Source: an uncultured Clostridia bacterium
Lineage (GTDB): Bacteria > Bacillota > Clostridia > Peptostreptococcales > Anaerovoracaceae
Direction of reading: 5' to 3'
Assembly (NCBI GenBank): GCA_934281605.1
Contig: CAKQXD010000007.1
Span: forward strand, 1 to 64,000
DNA length: 64,000 nt
In this document: positions 51,100 through 59,817 of the stretch, piece by piece
Layout of the letters: each line of letters opens with the position of its first letter
Numbering within the stretch: the first letter of the stretch is position 1
Notes under the pieces: generated by a model
Database searches by the model: none
The model's input: only the letters and a program-made list of their open reading frames with translations
What the model was told of the DNA's origin: nothing
Program-made: the position numbers and the translations under genes

Positions 51100-52119
51100 A
51101 TGAACAAACTCTTTTATCCCCGCCCGCTGCAGCCGGGCGATACGGTGGCCTTGGCCGCCCCGTCTTCCCCCGTTCCAGCCGCCAACCTGGAGGCCGCCGT
51201 CAAATCCGTGAAACTGCTGGGACTCGATCCTGTGGTCATGCCCAGCTGCCGGGAGCACCACGGCTACATGGCCGGAACGGACGCCCAGCGCGCCGCCGAC
51301 CTTAACGAAGCTTTTTCCCGCAAAGACATCGCCGGCATCTTCTGCCTGCGAGGCGGTTTCGGAGCTATGCGCCTGCTGCCTCTGCTGAATTTTAACATGA
51401 TCCGCCAGAACCCCAAACCCCTCATCGGCTACAGCGACATCACTGCGCTCCATACTTCTATCAATAGGCTATGCGGATTCGTCACATTCCACGGACCCAT
51501 GCCCAACACCGACTACAGCAGGCTGGACGACTTCACATTAGAATCACTGAAATCTCAGCTGTTCCACCCACAGGATGTCCATGAGCTGCAAAACCCGCAG
51601 GGACAGGAGCTGCAGGTGCTCTATCCAGTGAGCACTAACACAGACAGCCCTGATGCTCCCGGTATCTCCGGTGCTCCCCATGCTCCCGAAGGCAATCCGA
51701 TCATCACCGGTCGCCTCACCGGCGGAAACCTGTCCCTTATAGCAGTCACCCTCGGCTCGCCCTGGGAAATCGACACGAAGAACGCCATCCTCTTTTTAGA
51801 AGACGTAGGCGAACGCCCTTACCGGCTGGACCGCAACTTTACGGCACTTGCTCTCGCCGGAAAATTCCGGGACTGCGCCGGGATCCTCCTGGGAACCTTC
51901 ACGGACTGTGAAGAACCACCTCACGACGACCCGGCAGACAGCGGCGTCATCGCAGACCGTACCCTGACTTTGCAGCAGATCATCGAAGAAGTCGTGCTCC
52001 CATATAAAAAACCGACTCTGCTGAACTACAGAGCCGGTCATATGTACCCGCAAAGCACCCTGCCCATGGGCGCTCAAATCTCTATTGACCCTGTGCAGAA
52101 GCGAATCCTCCTGCCTTGA
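51100..52119 (+). CDS. Muramoyltetrapeptide LD-carboxypeptidase (S66 family)
   Basis: A 339-residue S66 peptidase. FCLRGGFGAMRLLPLL and LIGYSDITALHTSI (nucleophile Ser), LFLEDVGERPYRLDRN (Glu) and YRAGHMYPQSTLPMGAQISI (His) form the Ser-Glu-His triad. Members trim D-Ala from cell-wall tetrapeptides or cleave peptide antibiotics (MccF type). The C-terminal residues overlap the convergent fusion gene by 38 bp. RBS AGAAAGGACATCACC precedes the ATG. An insert of about 20 residues near position 195 (DSPDAPGISGAPHAPE) is unusual. Confidence 0.92.
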   Translation: MNKLFYPRPLQPGDTVALAAPSSPVPAANLEAAVKSVKLLGLDPVVMPSCREHHGYMAGTDAQRAADLNEAFSRKDIAGIFCLRGGFGAMRLLPLLNFNMIRQNPKPLIGYSDITALHTSINRLCGFVTFHGPMPNTDYSRLDDFTLESLKSQLFHPQDVHELQNPQGQELQVLYPVSTNTDSPDAPGISGAPHAPEGNPIITGRLTGGNLSLIAVTLGSPWEIDTKNAILFLEDVGERPYRLDRNFTALALAGKFRDCAGILLGTFTDCEEPPHDDPADSGVIADRTLTLQQIIEEVVLPYKKPTLLNYRAGHMYPQSTLPMGAQISIDPVQKRILLP

Positions 52120-53374
52120 TGGCCTTCTGGATCATGGCTTCCACCGAATCATAGCCCAGCGACGTATCGACGCAGAGATGGTAGTTGGCCGCCATGCCCC
52201 AGATCTGATTGGTGTAGTACCGGTAGTGGTCTGCTCGGCTGCGGTCCACCTGCCGGATCTTCTGGCGCGCCTGCTGCTCGGACAGGTGCTCCGTCTCCAT
52301 GACCCGCTTTACTCGAGAAGCCGTCGGCGCGAACAAAAATACGCTGATGCAGTTTTCCTTGCCAAGCAGGATATAGTCTGCACATCGTCCCACGATAACG
52401 GCATTGCCCTTGGCTGCTATCTCTTCGATAGCCTCTGATTCCGCTGCAAAGATATTGTCCCGCGGCGCTTTCTCGTCCGGGTAAACGTACACCTGATGCA
52501 ACAGGTCGTACAGCAGGCCATGAGACATGGTTTCTTCATTCTCCGATACATATTCCGCATCGTAGCCCGTCGTACCGGCCGCCATCTGGATGATATCTTT
52601 GTCGTAAAATGCAAAGCCCAGCTGTTCCGCCAGCTTCTTTCCGATGGCGCGTCCGCCGCTTCCATACTGTCTTCCGATCAGAATGCAAAGTCCACCGCCA
52701 GCAGCGCTCGCTTCCGAAACAACGTCCGCAGCCTCCTTTGCAGGAAACAATTTGTCCGGTAAAAATGACAGCTTTCTTCCGATGAGACGGGCGATAAAGC
52801 CCACCAGGATGGCCGCAATAATGGTCCCTTCGCGAACGCCATTGAGCCTGCCTTCAAAAATGAAAGATAATGCCGCCGCACCCACCGTCATAGACACGTC
52901 GAAGCAGATCTTGGTGATCCCGAAGTCCGTGTGCCACCGAAACACGATGGCCCGAACGAAGGATTCTCCCGGGAGCATGACCACGTCGGCCAGCACCTCT
53001 GTATACACGCCGAAACCTAAAATCAGACAGCCGATCAGCAGATAGGTCATCTTCCATATGTAATTTCCCGGCACCAGATCCGACAGCAGAAACATGCTGA
53101 AGTCAATAAAATATCCGAATGCGATGGATACCGGGATCTGAAGCGCGTGCTCCAGCTTGAAGTTTTTTCCTAAAATAATCAGCTGCAGCACGATCAGAAA
53201 AATGCTGAAAAAGATGGTAAACTGTCCCAGCGTAAACGGAAAGTTGAGACTCAGCACATACGGGATCGACGAGATAGGCGATGTGCCCAGCGTCGCCTTG
53301 GTGATCAGGCTGACCCCGAACGAATTGATGTACAGTCCTATGATAAAAATGATATAACGCTTCAACTTTTCCAT
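52082..53374 (-). CDS. YczE/DUF6198-type membrane protein fused to a cytidylate-kinase-like domain
   Basis: A 430-residue fusion. Residues 1-205 hold about five membrane segments with FGVSLITKATLGTSPISSIP and SFVRAIVFRWHTDFGITKIC, as in YczE/YitT-like proteins. Residues 229-430 are a cytidylate-kinase-like P-loop domain: GRQYGSGGRAIGKKLAEQLG, AFYDKDIIQMAA, VGRCADYILLGKENCISVFL and RSRADHYRYYTNQIWGMAAN. The kinase may phosphorylate a small molecule moved or sensed by the membrane part; neither substrate is known. It overlaps the convergent LD-carboxypeptidase gene by 38 bp and is preceded by a MarR gene on the same strand. Confidence 0.85.
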   Translation of the reverse strand: MEKLKRYIIFIIGLYINSFGVSLITKATLGTSPISSIPYVLSLNFPFTLGQFTIFFSIFLIVLQLIILGKNFKLEHALQIPVSIAFGYFIDFSMFLLSDLVPGNYIWKMTYLLIGCLILGFGVYTEVLADVVMLPGESFVRAIVFRWHTDFGITKICFDVSMTVGAAALSFIFEGRLNGVREGTIIAAILVGFIARLIGRKLSFLPDKLFPAKEAADVVSEASAAGGGLCILIGRQYGSGGRAIGKKLAEQLGFAFYDKDIIQMAAGTTGYDAEYVSENEETMSHGLLYDLLHQVYVYPDEKAPRDNIFAAESEAIEEIAAKGNAVIVGRCADYILLGKENCISVFLFAPTASRVKRVMETEHLSEQQARQKIRQVDRSRADHYRYYTNQIWGMAANYHLCVDTSLGYDSVEAMIQKAIKAGGFASAQGQ

Positions 53375-53413
53375 GATGTCAGTCGTTCCTTTCTTCCCAT
53401 TGTTGTTTATAAT

Positions 53414-53845
53414 TTATTTCGATTCTCCAATATGCTGCAGATTCTCGTACAGAATCGCGAACGTATGGAGAAATGCCGTCTTTTCCGCTTCGGTGACGCC
53501 CTCGAAGGCGCAGTTTTCTACTTCTGCAAAGCCTTCGGCGACCCGCTGCTGCTTCTCTTTGCCCTTTGCAGTCACAAAGATATGATAGGATCTCCGGTTG
53601 CCGCGAAGCATACGCCGCTCGATGAGGCCGTCCCGCTCCATCCTGTTTAAAATCGACGTAAGAGACGGTGCTTCCACGTGGCATCCTGCCGCGATTTCCT
53701 TCTGCTCCGCCCCGTCGTGCTCCATCAGATATTCCAGCACCTTCGGCTGCCCCATAGTCAGTCCCGTGTCCTTTAATGTTCGTAAAATGTGTTTCTGCAC
53801 CATGGCCTGCTGCGCCATGAGCATGTAGTGAAAAGTTCCTTCCAT
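53414..53845 (-). CDS. MarR family transcriptional regulator
   Basis: A 143-residue regulator with the MarR winged helix: LTMGQPKVLEYLMEHDGAEQ, KEIAAGCHVEAPSLTSILNR (recognition helix) and MERDGLIERRMLRGNRRSYH (wing). ATG 53845 follows AAAAGGAG; the frame extends to 53896. The gene lies 39 bp upstream of the membrane-kinase fusion, and a 14-bp palindrome lies upstream at 53910-53923, so the MarR protein probably represses this two-gene unit. Confidence 0.9.
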   Translation of the reverse strand: MEGTFHYMLMAQQAMVQKHILRTLKDTGLTMGQPKVLEYLMEHDGAEQKEIAAGCHVEAPSLTSILNRMERDGLIERRMLRGNRRSYHIFVTAKGKEKQQRVAEGFAEVENCAFEGVTEAEKTAFLHTFAILYENLQHIGESK

Positions 53846-53909
53846 TGGCCGATACTCCTTTTCCAGCAACAGAGGACTTTTGACCGCCCGCTGCATCCCG
53901 CCTCATTTA

Positions 53910-53923
53910 GTTAGAATTCTAAC
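53910..53923. promoter_or_regulatory. MarR operator palindrome
   Basis: GTTAGAATTCTAAC is a perfect 14-bp palindrome about 65 bp upstream of the marR start. An imperfect second copy, GTTAGCATTCTATTAC, begins at 53925. Confidence 0.65.
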
Positions 53924-54079
53924 AGTTAGCATTCTATTACTTTTGCAAGAAAAAAGCAACACCAAATTTTAAAACGTCGAGTTAGAAAAGACAAACTTTA
54001 TGAAAAATTAAGCCCACTTTCCCATATTTTGTGGTATACTATTCATAATACTACAAACACGAACGAAAGGACTCTTTTT

Positions 54080-54787
54080 ATGAGCACACATATCAACGCT
54101 GCAAATAAGAGCGATATTGCAGAATCCATCCTGCTGCCGGGCGATCCTCTTCGCGCGAAATTCATCGCAGAAAACTTTCTGGATTCTCCGCGATGCTACA
54201 ACGAGATCCGCGGCATGCTGGGATACACCGGAATCTATAGAGGCGTACCCGTTTCCGTACAGGGAACCGGCATGGGGATGCCATCCATGGGCATCTACTC
54301 CTGGGAGCTGATCACCGAATACGGCGTACAGAATCTGATCCGCATCGGTACGGCAGGCTCCTTCCACGAAGATATCAAAGTACGCGACATCGTAGTCGGC
54401 ATGGCGGCATCCACCGACTCCAATTACATCCACGCATTCGACGTGCCGGGCAACTACGCTCCGTGCGCCAGCTTCAAGCTGCTGTCCGAACTGGAAGAAA
54501 CATCAAAGCAGCTGGACATCCCGTTCAAGGCCGGAAACATCGTCTCCTGCGACGTCTTCTATGAGCTGAAGGAAGACTGGTGGAAGAAATGGGCTACTAT
54601 GAATGTTCTGGCTGTTGAAATGGAAGCTGCCGCACTATACATGAATGCCGCTTACAACCGGGTAAACGCTCTGGCCATGATGACCATCAGCGATCATTTC
54701 GTTACCGGGGAAAAAGCCACGGCAGAAGAACGTCAGAGCACGTTCACCGATATGATGAAACTGGCGCTGGAAACAGCGATCAAATAG
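54080..54787 (+). CDS. deoD: Purine nucleoside phosphorylase, DeoD type
   Basis: A 235-residue hexameric PNP: ESILLPGDPLRAKFIAENFL, GTGMGMPSMGIYSWELI, IRIGTAGSFHEDIKVRDIVV, VEMEAAALYMNAA and MTISDHFVTGE contain the phosphate and nucleoside-binding residues, including the catalytic Asp of SDH. It splits purine nucleosides with phosphate. ATG 54080 follows AAAGGACTC; the frame extends upstream to 54029 without RBS. Extended -10 TGGTATACT lies near 54032. The mntR-like gene follows by 11 bp. Confidence 0.96.
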   Translation: MSTHINAANKSDIAESILLPGDPLRAKFIAENFLDSPRCYNEIRGMLGYTGIYRGVPVSVQGTGMGMPSMGIYSWELITEYGVQNLIRIGTAGSFHEDIKVRDIVVGMAASTDSNYIHAFDVPGNYAPCASFKLLSELEETSKQLDIPFKAGNIVSCDVFYELKEDWWKKWATMNVLAVEMEAAALYMNAAYNRVNALAMMTISDHFVTGEKATAEERQSTFTDMMKLALETAIK

Positions 54788-54798
54788 GAGGCACGAAA

Positions 54799-55164
54799 TT
54801 GAAAATACTTGAATCCGCAGAAAACTATCTCGAATCCATCCTGATTCTGAGAAATGAAAAAGGGCGAGTACGCTCCATCGACATCGTAAACCATCTGGGT
54901 TTCTCCAAGCCGAGCGTCAGCATCGCCATGAAACAGCTGGAGGAAAACGGCTACATCACCCGTGATGAGGATGGACACATCTTCCTCACCGATACGGGTA
55001 AAAAAATCGCCGAGGAAACATACGAACGCCACGTATTCCTGACCGATCTCTTTACAAGATGCGGGGTTTCCGAAGAAACCGCCCGGGAAGACGCCTGCAA
55101 AATCGAACACCACCTCAGCGACGAGACTTTCGAATGTCTCAAGAAACACCTGGCAAATATTTAG
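54799..55164 (+). CDS. DtxR/MntR-family metal-dependent regulator
   Basis: A 121-residue regulator starting with TTG after AGGAGGCACGAAA: KILESAENYLESILILRNEK, SIDIVNHLGFSKPSVSIAMK (helix-turn-helix) and a dimerisation domain with DACKIEHHLSDETFECLKKH, which supplies Glu, His and Cys/Asp metal ligands. It lacks the C-terminal SH3-like domain, as do MntR types. It would repress metal-uptake genes when Mn or Fe is bound; none are adjacent. The link with deoD is unexplained. Confidence 0.9.
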   Translation: MKILESAENYLESILILRNEKGRVRSIDIVNHLGFSKPSVSIAMKQLEENGYITRDEDGHIFLTDTGKKIAEETYERHVFLTDLFTRCGVSEETAREDACKIEHHLSDETFECLKKHLANI

Positions 55165-55179
55165 TACTTAGAGCAAAGA

Positions 55180-55207
55180 GGGCAGCCGACCGGCTGCCCT
55201 TTTTTTC
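55180..55207 (+). terminator. Terminator of deoD-mntR-like operon
   Basis: GGGCAGCCG (55180-55188) pairs with CGGCTGCCC (55191-55199), followed by seven T. Confidence 0.95.
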
Positions 55208-55221
55208 ATGCCTACAAAGCT

Positions 55222-57072
55222 CTATCTATTCTGCTCCTGCTTCCTTATCCGAAACAGAACTGCTGTCACCGCCATCACCGTAAGCGACAGCAGCATTACC
55301 AGAAGAATCGTGTTGATCCCGCTGTCATCCCCTGTCTTCGGTGTACTGCCCAGGCTGTCGGCATTCCTCTTCAGCCGGTTCAGGATATTGATCTGCTTTT
55401 CCACGACCTCCACCGTCTGATCACCATAAACCAGCGCTACATTGATAGGTTCTGCGATCCGATATTCCACCGGAGCATCCTTCTCCACTACATTATATGG
55501 ACCTAAATACAACAGCTTGCTGCTGACATTTCCGTTAAAATCCGTCCGCACCGTGTCCACTACCTGGCCTTTTTCAGCCCGAACAGTTCCATCCGGCGTA
55601 ACGATATCTGCCAGTGCAATGATCTCAAAGTCAATGCCTCCCATGGCTTTTTCCCGAATATCCGCCCAGTTATCATTATGCTTATACTCTCCGATCTTCT
55701 TGATGGTGATCTTTCCTTTCTGAGGGATATCCTTCTGCTCCACTGTCAAGGATCCCGTACTGCCGTCCACCTCAAACTGCTGTGGTTCCCTGGCAACGAC
55801 ATATCCCTTCGGTGCTTTGATTTCCTCCAGCAGATAAGTCCCCTGCTGGAGCTTCATTGGGAGCATGAATTTCCCATCGCGATCCGTTTCATAGACATCG
55901 CCTTCTCCCGGTTTCATATCTTCAGAAAGATATCGATCCAGTTCCACACACTTTACCTTATACTTCGTATGCTCTGCCGGGATGATTTTTTCCGTCTCTG
56001 CATCCACCTTCTGAACGGTCACTTCAGCCGGTATATCCGTCTTAAGTCGCAGGAAAAATTCCGGCGGAGAAGCTGATCCCGTAGAAAGCACCTGCATGTG
56101 CTTGTCCCCGTTGTGGGTCCAGATCAGCAGATTCTCCGCAGAAGATCCTTCTTCCGTCTTCCGCTTCACCTTAACGACTTTCTCCCCTTCGATGGGCTGA
56201 TCCGTCTGGAAAGTATGGGTGCTTCCTTCCTTCTTATACTGGATCCCGTCTGTGGACCACTTCATCTCAAAAGAAGCATCTCCCTCATTGACATCCGCCT
56301 TCCAGTGTTTCGACTCCATGCTATACTTCATCAAAACAGTGTCCGCCTTCGCTGCCGTTTCTCCGATAAAGTCCGGCGTCACGAAATGCTTTCCCAGATT
56401 TTCCACCAGATAATCATAGCATTTTTCTGCTGCTCTGCCCTGAATGCTCTTGTAAAAGTAATTGTCCGGCATGCCATGAGCAGAAACCCGTTTGGTTCCT
56501 GTGATCCTTCCGTCAGCATTACGGTCAAAGACGCGGATCTGCTGCTGCACCTCCCAGATCAGGAGCTGCGTCGCATAATAGTAGTCCTCACCGTTTACTC
56601 CGGATACCGGCAGGCTGTTGCTGCCATTTTTCCCATAATAGGTCGCAGCCAGGATCAGCTTTCGCACATCTTCCGGCATATGATAAAAATATGCCGTATC
56701 ACTTAAATGATCCTTGCCCGTGTATTCGCTCTTGCTACGAAGAAGCGTATTGTATTCAATACAGTAGCCCTCCTTTTTTTCACCGCTGGACACCTCCGTC
56801 AGCATAATGTGTTTCTGTTTAGACGGCGTCTTTCCCGAAATCTGTTTTACATAAGTGCTCCCATCCTGATTATAGTACAGAACACTTCCATTTCTGTCCA
56901 GCACATACGGCTTCTTTTCAATCCCCTTTAAATAGCTGTCCAGTGCAACGGTAGACAAATCTCCAGATGCGGCCGCTACGCGCTCCGGCTGAAATACGGC
57001 ACCCAGCAAAACCATCAGCAGCATCACAGTGCCTAACACACTGCGAAGCAAAATTCCCCTTTTCTTACTCAT
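55222..57072 (-). CDS. Sortase-anchored surface adhesin with thioester (TQXA) domain and SpaA repeats
   Basis: A 616-residue surface protein. Signal peptide at 1-36 (LRSVLGTVMLLMVLLGAVFQ). The thioester domain has the Cys in EGYCIEYNTLL (near 104) and the Gln in YYYATQLLIWEVQQQI (near 171), the pair that forms an internal Cys-Gln thioester able to bind host or surface amines covalently. Two SpaA-like domains follow, the first with YLLEEIKAPKGY (E-box). The C-terminus has a STPKTG sorting motif, a hydrophobic segment and a basic tail (FRIRKQEQNR). No sortase lies in the window. RBS AGGGGAAAC precedes the ATG. Confidence 0.88.
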   Translation of the reverse strand: MSKKRGILLRSVLGTVMLLMVLLGAVFQPERVAAASGDLSTVALDSYLKGIEKKPYVLDRNGSVLYYNQDGSTYVKQISGKTPSKQKHIMLTEVSSGEKKEGYCIEYNTLLRSKSEYTGKDHLSDTAYFYHMPEDVRKLILAATYYGKNGSNSLPVSGVNGEDYYYATQLLIWEVQQQIRVFDRNADGRITGTKRVSAHGMPDNYFYKSIQGRAAEKCYDYLVENLGKHFVTPDFIGETAAKADTVLMKYSMESKHWKADVNEGDASFEMKWSTDGIQYKKEGSTHTFQTDQPIEGEKVVKVKRKTEEGSSAENLLIWTHNGDKHMQVLSTGSASPPEFFLRLKTDIPAEVTVQKVDAETEKIIPAEHTKYKVKCVELDRYLSEDMKPGEGDVYETDRDGKFMLPMKLQQGTYLLEEIKAPKGYVVAREPQQFEVDGSTGSLTVEQKDIPQKGKITIKKIGEYKHNDNWADIREKAMGGIDFEIIALADIVTPDGTVRAEKGQVVDTVRTDFNGNVSSKLLYLGPYNVVEKDAPVEYRIAEPINVALVYGDQTVEVVEKQINILNRLKRNADSLGSTPKTGDDSGINTILLVMLLSLTVMAVTAVLFRIRKQEQNR

Positions 57073-57102
57073 TTTGTTTCCCCTGTTGTTTCCCTTTCCA
57101 GA

Positions 57103-57750
57103 TCAAACCTTGATATGATCCTTCAATTTCTCATATGTTTTATCTCCTATCCCCGAAACGTTTTTAATATCCTCGATCGACTGAAATCTTCCGTTCTGCT
57201 TTCTATAATCGATGATCTTTTCCGCAGTGGCTGGACCGACTCCCGTCAGCTCCTGCAGCTGTGTTGAATCCGCGGTATTGATGTTGATCCTCCCGTCAGA
57301 AGACTTTGCAGTCCCTCCGCCGCCTCCTTCTCCCACAGAAAGCCCGTCATCCTCCAGCTCACTCACCTGCGACGGAATATAGATCTTTTCACCGTCGCTT
57401 ACAAAAGCAGCCCGGTTGATATCCGTCAGATCCGCCTGTTCCGTCAATCCGCCTGCAGCTGTAATGGCATCGGTCACCCGGCTTCCGTCGGGAAGTTCCA
57501 CTACTGACGGATCTTTCACCTCGCCGCCCACATCCACATAGATCATAGCAGCGGTTTCTTCCGTGCTCACAGTTGCTTCCTCTGCCTGTGCATTTGCTTC
57601 TTCCTGTCCGCCATTTTTGATCATGGACACGACCAGCCCCAGTACGATCACCAGAACAATGATCCCCGCTTTTTTTAATACCTCTTTATGCTCCCGCAGG
57701 AACCGGCTGATTTCCCTCCTGTCTCCAAGAAGCTCCATCAGTTTTTTCAT
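57103..57750 (-). CDS. comEA: ComEA-type DNA-binding competence protein
   Basis: A 215-residue protein: basic N-terminus and one membrane segment (AGIIVLVIVLGLVVSMIKNG), an SLBB domain (IYVDVGGEVKDPSVVELPDG and AITAAGGLTEQADLTDINRA) and a C-terminal helix-hairpin-helix pair (DGRININTADSTQLQELTGV then GPATAEKIIDYRKQNGRFQS). ComEA binds incoming double-stranded DNA at the cell surface during transformation. No comEB/comEC follow here. It has a near-consensus promoter at 57795-57823. Confidence 0.92.
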   Translation of the reverse strand: MKKLMELLGDRREISRFLREHKEVLKKAGIIVLVIVLGLVVSMIKNGGQEEANAQAEEATVSTEETAAMIYVDVGGEVKDPSVVELPDGSRVTDAITAAGGLTEQADLTDINRAAFVSDGEKIYIPSQVSELEDDGLSVGEGGGGGTAKSSDGRININTADSTQLQELTGVGPATAEKIIDYRKQNGRFQSIEDIKNVSGIGDKTYEKLKDHIKV

Positions 57751-57794
57751 ATCTCTACGCCCCCTTTCCTCTTTTTTGTTCGGGTATTGCCATT

Positions 57795-57823
57795 ATTTTA
57801 CATTCCGCGCCGCCGTTTGTCAA
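57795..57823 (-). promoter_or_regulatory. Promoter of comEA
   Basis: TTGACA (57818-57823), 17 bp, TAAAAT (57795-57800) on the minus strand. Confidence 0.8.
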
Positions 57824-57847
57824 TATTTTCCTGCAATTTTATGCAAA

Positions 57848-57882
57848 TAAAAAACTGCATCTCTGCGCTAACAGAAATACAG
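57848..57882 (-). terminator. Terminator of the radical SAM/DUF2344 operon
   Basis: CTGCATCTCTG (57855-57865) pairs along its full length with CAGAAATACAG (57872-57882) allowing G-U pairs; a run of T follows on the minus strand. Confidence 0.8.
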
Positions 57883-57900
57883 CCTTTTCTTTTCGTAATA

Positions 57901-59817
57901 TTAATAATTTCCCATCAGATGCGCCGCAATATCTTTGTGATACCGGTACCGTTCCGCTCTCTGCTCTGCGCGGATGGCGATCAGCGGAATCCTTCGTTCA
58001 TACAGTGATCCATGAGTCCGGGAGCCATCGGTATGGATGGACTCTCCCTCCACTTCTCCAAAGGCAACGTCTTCTCCCGCCAGCAGCACGAAATCACCGA
58101 TCTTATCCACCGGCAAATAGAACTCTACCGCAGCCTGCTCGCTGTCCAGCACACGTTCCACCAGAGGATGTTCTTCTGCAAAGCGGCGGAAATCCGTCGC
58201 CTGCACCGGATTTTTCAGGAACACGTACAGCATGCCGCCTTCCTGATAAATGTGATTTTCGATGTATCTGTCCTTTAATGGAGGCAGGCAGAACACGTCA
58301 AATCCGGCATTCTTTGCGATCTGCGGAAAATTGACGATGGTGTGCTTCTGATTCATCCCGTGATCCGCTGTGATATAGATCTGCCTTTCCGGATCCATCG
58401 CGGCGATCTCACAGATGATATCACTGACCGCCTTGATCTGAGCATCTGCCTCCGGCGTTCCCGGTGCAAAGTGATGGAAGATATAATCATTGGTCGTGCA
58501 GTACATGAGATCCGGATCATCCCTGCGAATACATTCTGCGGCAGCCCGAACGATCCACTCCGTTGCCTCCACGCTGTTGATTGCAGGCGCCGGTGACAAA
58601 TCATAACGCTTGATGATTTCTTCATCCGGATCCTGTACGCTAAGGCCGGTATCAGCCCCATCGCCGTATACACCCAGCACCTTGCCCTTGACCGTCAGAA
58701 GTGCCGTCGTCTTCCCCAGCTTCTTGTAATACTGCAGCAGTGTCTCCGCCTTCATGTAGCCCCGTTCTTCAATAAAGCCTTCTTCCCCCGTTTCCGGATC
58801 ATAATAATAATTTCCGATCACGCCGGTATCCATCGGCCATTTTCCTGACAGAATACAGGCATGGTTCACATTGGTCACCGAAGGCATAGCGCACTGCACT
58901 CGCTTTGCAAATCCCGTCTCCTGTGCCAGCTTGTGAAGCTCCGGCGCCCGTTCCGGTGAAATATATTCGGGAGCACAGCCGTCGATGACCAGGATCATCA
59001 CCTTTCCCAGCCGCTCCTTCTGCAGTTTTTTCAGCACCTCGCTGTTTTCCATGATCGTGTTCATATGATTCCATACCGCCTCATCTTCTTTTTGTGCTCC
59101 CCAGTGCTCCAGTTCGGGAGCATCTCCTGCCGCATCCGGCAGAGAAACAGCCTCTCGGAAAAAGATCAGATGTCTCGTTACGCTGATTTCGCTTCTATCC
59201 GTATCGATAGCAAAGCATCGGAGCACCGAATCGATCACCTGCTCCGGACTCAGGTTGGAATTGCTGCCCGCATCGATCTTCATCTTGATCTGCATCTGCT
59301 TTGACTGCGGCAAAAAGGTAATGTCCTGGATTTTCGGCTTGATGTCCACCTCCACCAGATCCTTCTTTTTCTTCTGTTTTTTCAGGACAATGATTTTCTC
59401 CTGCCCCATATAAAGCTGTCTGCAATCCTCCGCTTTCAGCTGAAGTGTCTTTTTTACCGGAATCGTTACCGTATAAATGGCAGCCTCCGTAACCGAGGCC
59501 AGCGTCTTCTTCGGATATTCCAGCATGCGACACATCTGGATCGCAATTCCCTCCGGCATCTGCGCGGCCATTCTGCGTTCCAGTTCTTCCGGCTTCCATT
59601 CTTCCTTTGTCTCAAATTCTATGTATTCCCGCAGTCCGACATATCCCAGAGACAGCGGCTGAGCAAAACCCATTTTAGGATGGGGATTGAAGCCCTTCGA
59701 GTATTCCAGCTTAATGCCCTCACGTTTAAAAGCCCTGTGAAATACCCGCACCAGATCCAGATGGGAAATGTAGCAGCTTGTCCCCGTCTTCGAGAACTGC
59801 ATGATATATCTAAACAT
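57901..59817 (-). CDS. DUF2344 (TIGR03936) domain fused to a phosphonoacetate-hydrolase-like phosphodiesterase domain
   Basis: A 638-residue fusion in one uninterrupted frame. Residues 1-235 are the DUF2344/TIGR03936 domain (FRYIMQFSKTGTSCYISHLD, EYSKGFNPHPKMGFAQPLSL), which normally stands alone next to or fused with the TIGR03960 radical SAM protein. From about 265 comes an alkaline-phosphatase-superfamily domain: KVMILVIDGCAPEYISPERA, PSVTNVNHACILSGK (Thr nucleophile), TTNDYIFHHFAPGTPEADAQ, ITADHGMNQKH and DGSRTHGSLYERRIPL, matching the metal ligands of phosphonoacetate hydrolase. Usual DUF2344 proteins are about 230 residues. ATG 59817 follows AAGGGGGCAG and overlaps the upstream gene by 8 bp. 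Substrate unknown. Confidence 0.85.
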   Translation of the reverse strand: MFRYIMQFSKTGTSCYISHLDLVRVFHRAFKREGIKLEYSKGFNPHPKMGFAQPLSLGYVGLREYIEFETKEEWKPEELERRMAAQMPEGIAIQMCRMLEYPKKTLASVTEAAIYTVTIPVKKTLQLKAEDCRQLYMGQEKIIVLKKQKKKKDLVEVDIKPKIQDITFLPQSKQMQIKMKIDAGSNSNLSPEQVIDSVLRCFAIDTDRSEISVTRHLIFFREAVSLPDAAGDAPELEHWGAQKEDEAVWNHMNTIMENSEVLKKLQKERLGKVMILVIDGCAPEYISPERAPELHKLAQETGFAKRVQCAMPSVTNVNHACILSGKWPMDTGVIGNYYYDPETGEEGFIEERGYMKAETLLQYYKKLGKTTALLTVKGKVLGVYGDGADTGLSVQDPDEEIIKRYDLSPAPAINSVEATEWIVRAAAECIRRDDPDLMYCTTNDYIFHHFAPGTPEADAQIKAVSDIICEIAAMDPERQIYITADHGMNQKHTIVNFPQIAKNAGFDVFCLPPLKDRYIENHIYQEGGMLYVFLKNPVQATDFRRFAEEHPLVERVLDSEQAAVEFYLPVDKIGDFVLLAGEDVAFGEVEGESIHTDGSRTHGSLYERRIPLIAIRAEQRAERYRYHKDIAAHLMGNY

